From Pseudomonadota bacterium (GTDB lineage: Bacteria > Desulfobacterota > Desulfobulbia > Desulfobulbales > JAGXFP01): a stretch of DNA of 64,000 bases. The stretch is from assembly GCA_018814305.1 (NCBI GenBank), contig JAHJAA010000058.1, forward strand, positions 1 through 64,000. Direction: 5' to 3'. A program made the position numbers and the translations under genes. Below, piece after piece: positions 62,124-64,000 of the stretch. Under the pieces are notes generated by a model. That model made no database searches. It was not told where the DNA came from and was given only the letters and a program-made list of their open reading frames with translations. Position 1 is the first letter of the stretch; every line of letters begins with the position of its first letter.

Positions 62124-62975
62124 TTAATGGACGATCAAAACCGGTCGATCCGCATAACCGATCGTCCTTTCGGTCACACTACCCATCAAAATACGCCCAA
62201 AACCCATTCGGGCACGAGCACCCATGATAATCAAATCGGCATTCTGCTCCCCAGCCTGTCGATTGATCACCTCATGGGGTTCTCCCTCCCGTACCATGGG
62301 AATGATTGATATACCCTCTTGGCTACCCTTCTCAACCAGTTTTTCCAACTTCGCCTGACTCTTGAGCACCAACCCATGAATCATTTCATGGGCCAGGGCC
62401 ATAAACTCATCGTTGGTATAAACAACCGAAAGAACGGTCAGTCGAGAACCATACTCCTTGGCCAAGACCATAGCCTTGGTGGTGGCATTATCTGTCTGGC
62501 CTCCATTGTCAGTCGCCAACAGCAGATTAGTCCAATTGAGAGTGGCGCCCTCGGGGACCACGAGAACATCCCGGTTGGTGTGCCCGATAACCCGAGCAGT
62601 AACACTCCCCATCAATTCCCGCTCAAGGGGGCTTAATCCCTTGCGGCCCATGACGATAAGATCACAGTTTTCATCCTCGGCAACATGAACAATTCGATCA
62701 TACGGTTCACCCTGTTCCAGATTAGTCAGAATATGGAAGTCACCATCATCGGCGATCTGTTGAGCTTCGGCCAACAACTGACGCCCGGGGCCCTCCATGG
62801 TGTCCCTGATATTCTGGACCCCAATCAGTTCAAGATCACCTTCATAGTTTGGTAATACCGCAATGACCTTGATCCAGCTCTTGGAGACCTTGGCCATCTG
62901 ACTGGCGATGGCCAGGGCGTTTTTCGCAGGAGCGGAGCCGTCATAGGCAACCAGGATCTTTCGATACTTAGCCAT
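62124..62975 (-). CDS. Tandem universal stress protein
   Basis: 283 residues forming two UspA domains (about 1-145 and 150-283). Each ends with the ATP-binding signature: GRKGLSPLERELMGSVT in the first, GARARMGFGRILMGSVT in the second. Tandem Usp proteins are cytoplasmic stress and energy-status proteins. It overlaps the stop of the upstream TauE/SafE gene by 8 nt and is therefore probably translationally coupled to it. Confidence 0.9.
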   Translation of the reverse strand: MAKYRKILVAYDGSAPAKNALAIASQMAKVSKSWIKVIAVLPNYEGDLELIGVQNIRDTMEGPGRQLLAEAQQIADDGDFHILTNLEQGEPYDRIVHVAEDENCDLIVMGRKGLSPLERELMGSVTARVIGHTNRDVLVVPEGATLNWTNLLLATDNGGQTDNATTKAMVLAKEYGSRLTVLSVVYTNDEFMALAHEMIHGLVLKSQAKLEKLVEKGSQEGISIIPMVREGEPHEVINRQAGEQNADLIIMGARARMGFGRILMGSVTERTIGYADRPVLIVH

Positions 62976-64000
62976 GACTGACCGCCGTCTCCATCCGCTT
63001 CTCAGCTTTATCCTTCATCATGCCTACAATCATGGCCACGGTGATGATACCACCGGCGACGCCAAGGGCTAGGATCAGAGCCCAGAAACTGACACTGTTC
63101 AAGGTTACGGCAAGACCATGATCAAGTGGCGCTTGCCAACCGAGGTCTGCAATATAACCAGGAATCTTTGCGCCACGGCTGACCGCAACGATCAACATGG
63201 TCGCAGCCATAACAATTTTTATCATATAATCTTTTACATAGGTGGTACCCAAGGCACCAAGCTGCACCCCGATTAAAGAGGCGGAGAGGATCAACAGGGT
63301 CATCCGGATATCGATGAGACCGGAGAGCCCCCACTGGATGGACCCCCAGGCACCCATAATGAAAGCAATACCCAACTCGGTGGCAGAAGCAACCACGGCC
63401 GAGGCGCCGATAACATAGATCATACCGGGAACGCCAATGAACCCGCCAACGGCAATGGTGGCAGCCAACATACCGGTGGCCAAACCGACCGGCACGGTGA
63501 TCCAGGCAGAAATCCGAACCTTCGCTACCTTGAACTCTATCATGGGCCACAACTCGATTTTCTGCATCCGTAAAGCAAGACCAGAAACCTGATGGCCCTC
63601 ATTATTGTCTTGTTTCTTGGAGAGCTTATACGCGTCATAACAGACATATCCGCCGACGAAGACCAGCACGATAACAAAGATCACACTGACATAGAGATTC
63701 GAGCCGGCATTTCCCCATTGGCTGAGAATGTATTTCTGAATCTTGATCCCGATCTGGACACCGATGATGGCAGTGGATGCCATGACTGCGGCCAACTTCA
63801 GGTCAACCTGGCCGTACTTGAATCGCTTATAAGTACCAACCATAGCCTTGGGAAACTTATGACACATATTGCTGGCCACCGCCACCGCACCGGGAGCTCC
63901 CAGCGACATCATGGCCGGGGTCAACACGAAGGCACCACCCGATCCAATGAAGCCGGAGAGCAGTCCACCGATAAGACCAACCACGATCAGGGCGACAATC
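62968..64000 (-). CDS. TauE/SafE-family transporter (5' end beyond window)
   Basis: At least 343 residues. The frame continues open to the right edge, so the GTG at 63984 is not necessarily the start; upstream codons (IVALIV) extend a membrane helix. GLLSGFIGSGGAFVLTPAMMSLG and AATIAVGGFIGVPGMIYVIGA are the paired glycine-rich repeats, with about eight membrane helices. A cytoplasmic loop near 125-150 is charged. A second TauE/SafE in 4 kb suggests strong sulfite/sulfonate traffic. Coupled to the universal stress protein by an 8-nt overlap. Confidence 0.85.
   Translation of the reverse strand, partial: IVALIVVGLIGGLLSGFIGSGGAFVLTPAMMSLGAPGAVAVASNMCHKFPKAMVGTYKRFKYGQVDLKLAAVMASTAIIGVQIGIKIQKYILSQWGNAGSNLYVSVIFVIVLVFVGGYVCYDAYKLSKKQDNNEGHQVSGLALRMQKIELWPMIEFKVAKVRISAWITVPVGLATGMLAATIAVGGFIGVPGMIYVIGASAVVASATELGIAFIMGAWGSIQWGLSGLIDIRMTLLILSASLIGVQLGALGTTYVKDYMIKIVMAATMLIVAVSRGAKIPGYIADLGWQAPLDHGLAVTLNSVSFWALILALGVAGGIITVAMIVGMMKDKAEKRMETAVSHG

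Overview
The window looks like a chromosomal segment of a Desulfobacterota-type (former Deltaproteobacteria) bacterium, plausibly Desulfobulbales-like. This is inferred from gene content: an acetate uptake/activation block (acs, a VC_2705-type symporter with its DUF4212 subunit, a DnaQ-like exonuclease and a cNMP/CBS/DUF294 protein), TauE/SafE transporters, a RegBA-type redox two-component pair, many lipoproteins with a glycine run after the lipobox, a flagellin-type glycosylation cluster and an apparent selenoprotein. I saw no rRNA, tRNA or CRISPR array.

Layout. 0-1.5 kb: end of an IS630-type transposase and an EAL-domain protein. 1.5-9 kb: the acetate block, with the symporter/exonuclease/CBS genes divergent from acs. 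9-15 kb: an RNase H-like nuclease, a TrxC-type thioredoxin whose first active-site Cys is an in-frame TGA followed by a SECIS-like hairpin, a histidine kinase, and a solute-binding protein paired with a hybrid kinase. 15-31.5 kb: a long minus-strand nonulosonic (pseudaminic) acid and flagellin glycosylation cluster. It holds pseB (fused to a MerR-type DNA-binding domain), pseC, pseG, a second NeuB-like synthase lacking both metal-ligand histidines, a CMP-sugar synthetase, a TPR-radical SAM protein, a PseH-like acetyltransferase, a formyltransferase, a PIG-L deacetylase, pseI, a HisH/HisF/amidotransferase trio, a methylase and a Maf/DUF115 glycosyltransferase. A sigma-54-like promoter precedes pseB.

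31.7-37 kb: tatC interrupted by a homopolymer frameshift, a YkgJ-like cysteine-cluster protein, an HDOD protein, a 5-FTHF cyclo-ligase-like protein and a D,D-carboxypeptidase. 37-47 kb: lipoproteins and two more solute-binding-protein/sensor pairs. 47-55 kb: an accessory region with a GNAT gene, an integron attC-like site, VapBC, three lipoproteins, a truncated tyrosine recombinase, and a partial hisF copy that forms a direct repeat with the 3' end of a eukaryote-type fused hisHF gene. This suggests an old integrated or duplicated segment. 56-64 kb: a small lipoprotein, RegA/RegB, an unexplained 61-nt hairpin that folds best as a minus-strand RNA, TauE/SafE transporters and a tandem universal stress protein.

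The strongest candidates for new biology are the selenocysteine TrxC, the MerR-PseB fusion at the head of its own operon, and the expanded nonulosonate pathway. Identifications rest on reading motifs by eye; no database search was run.
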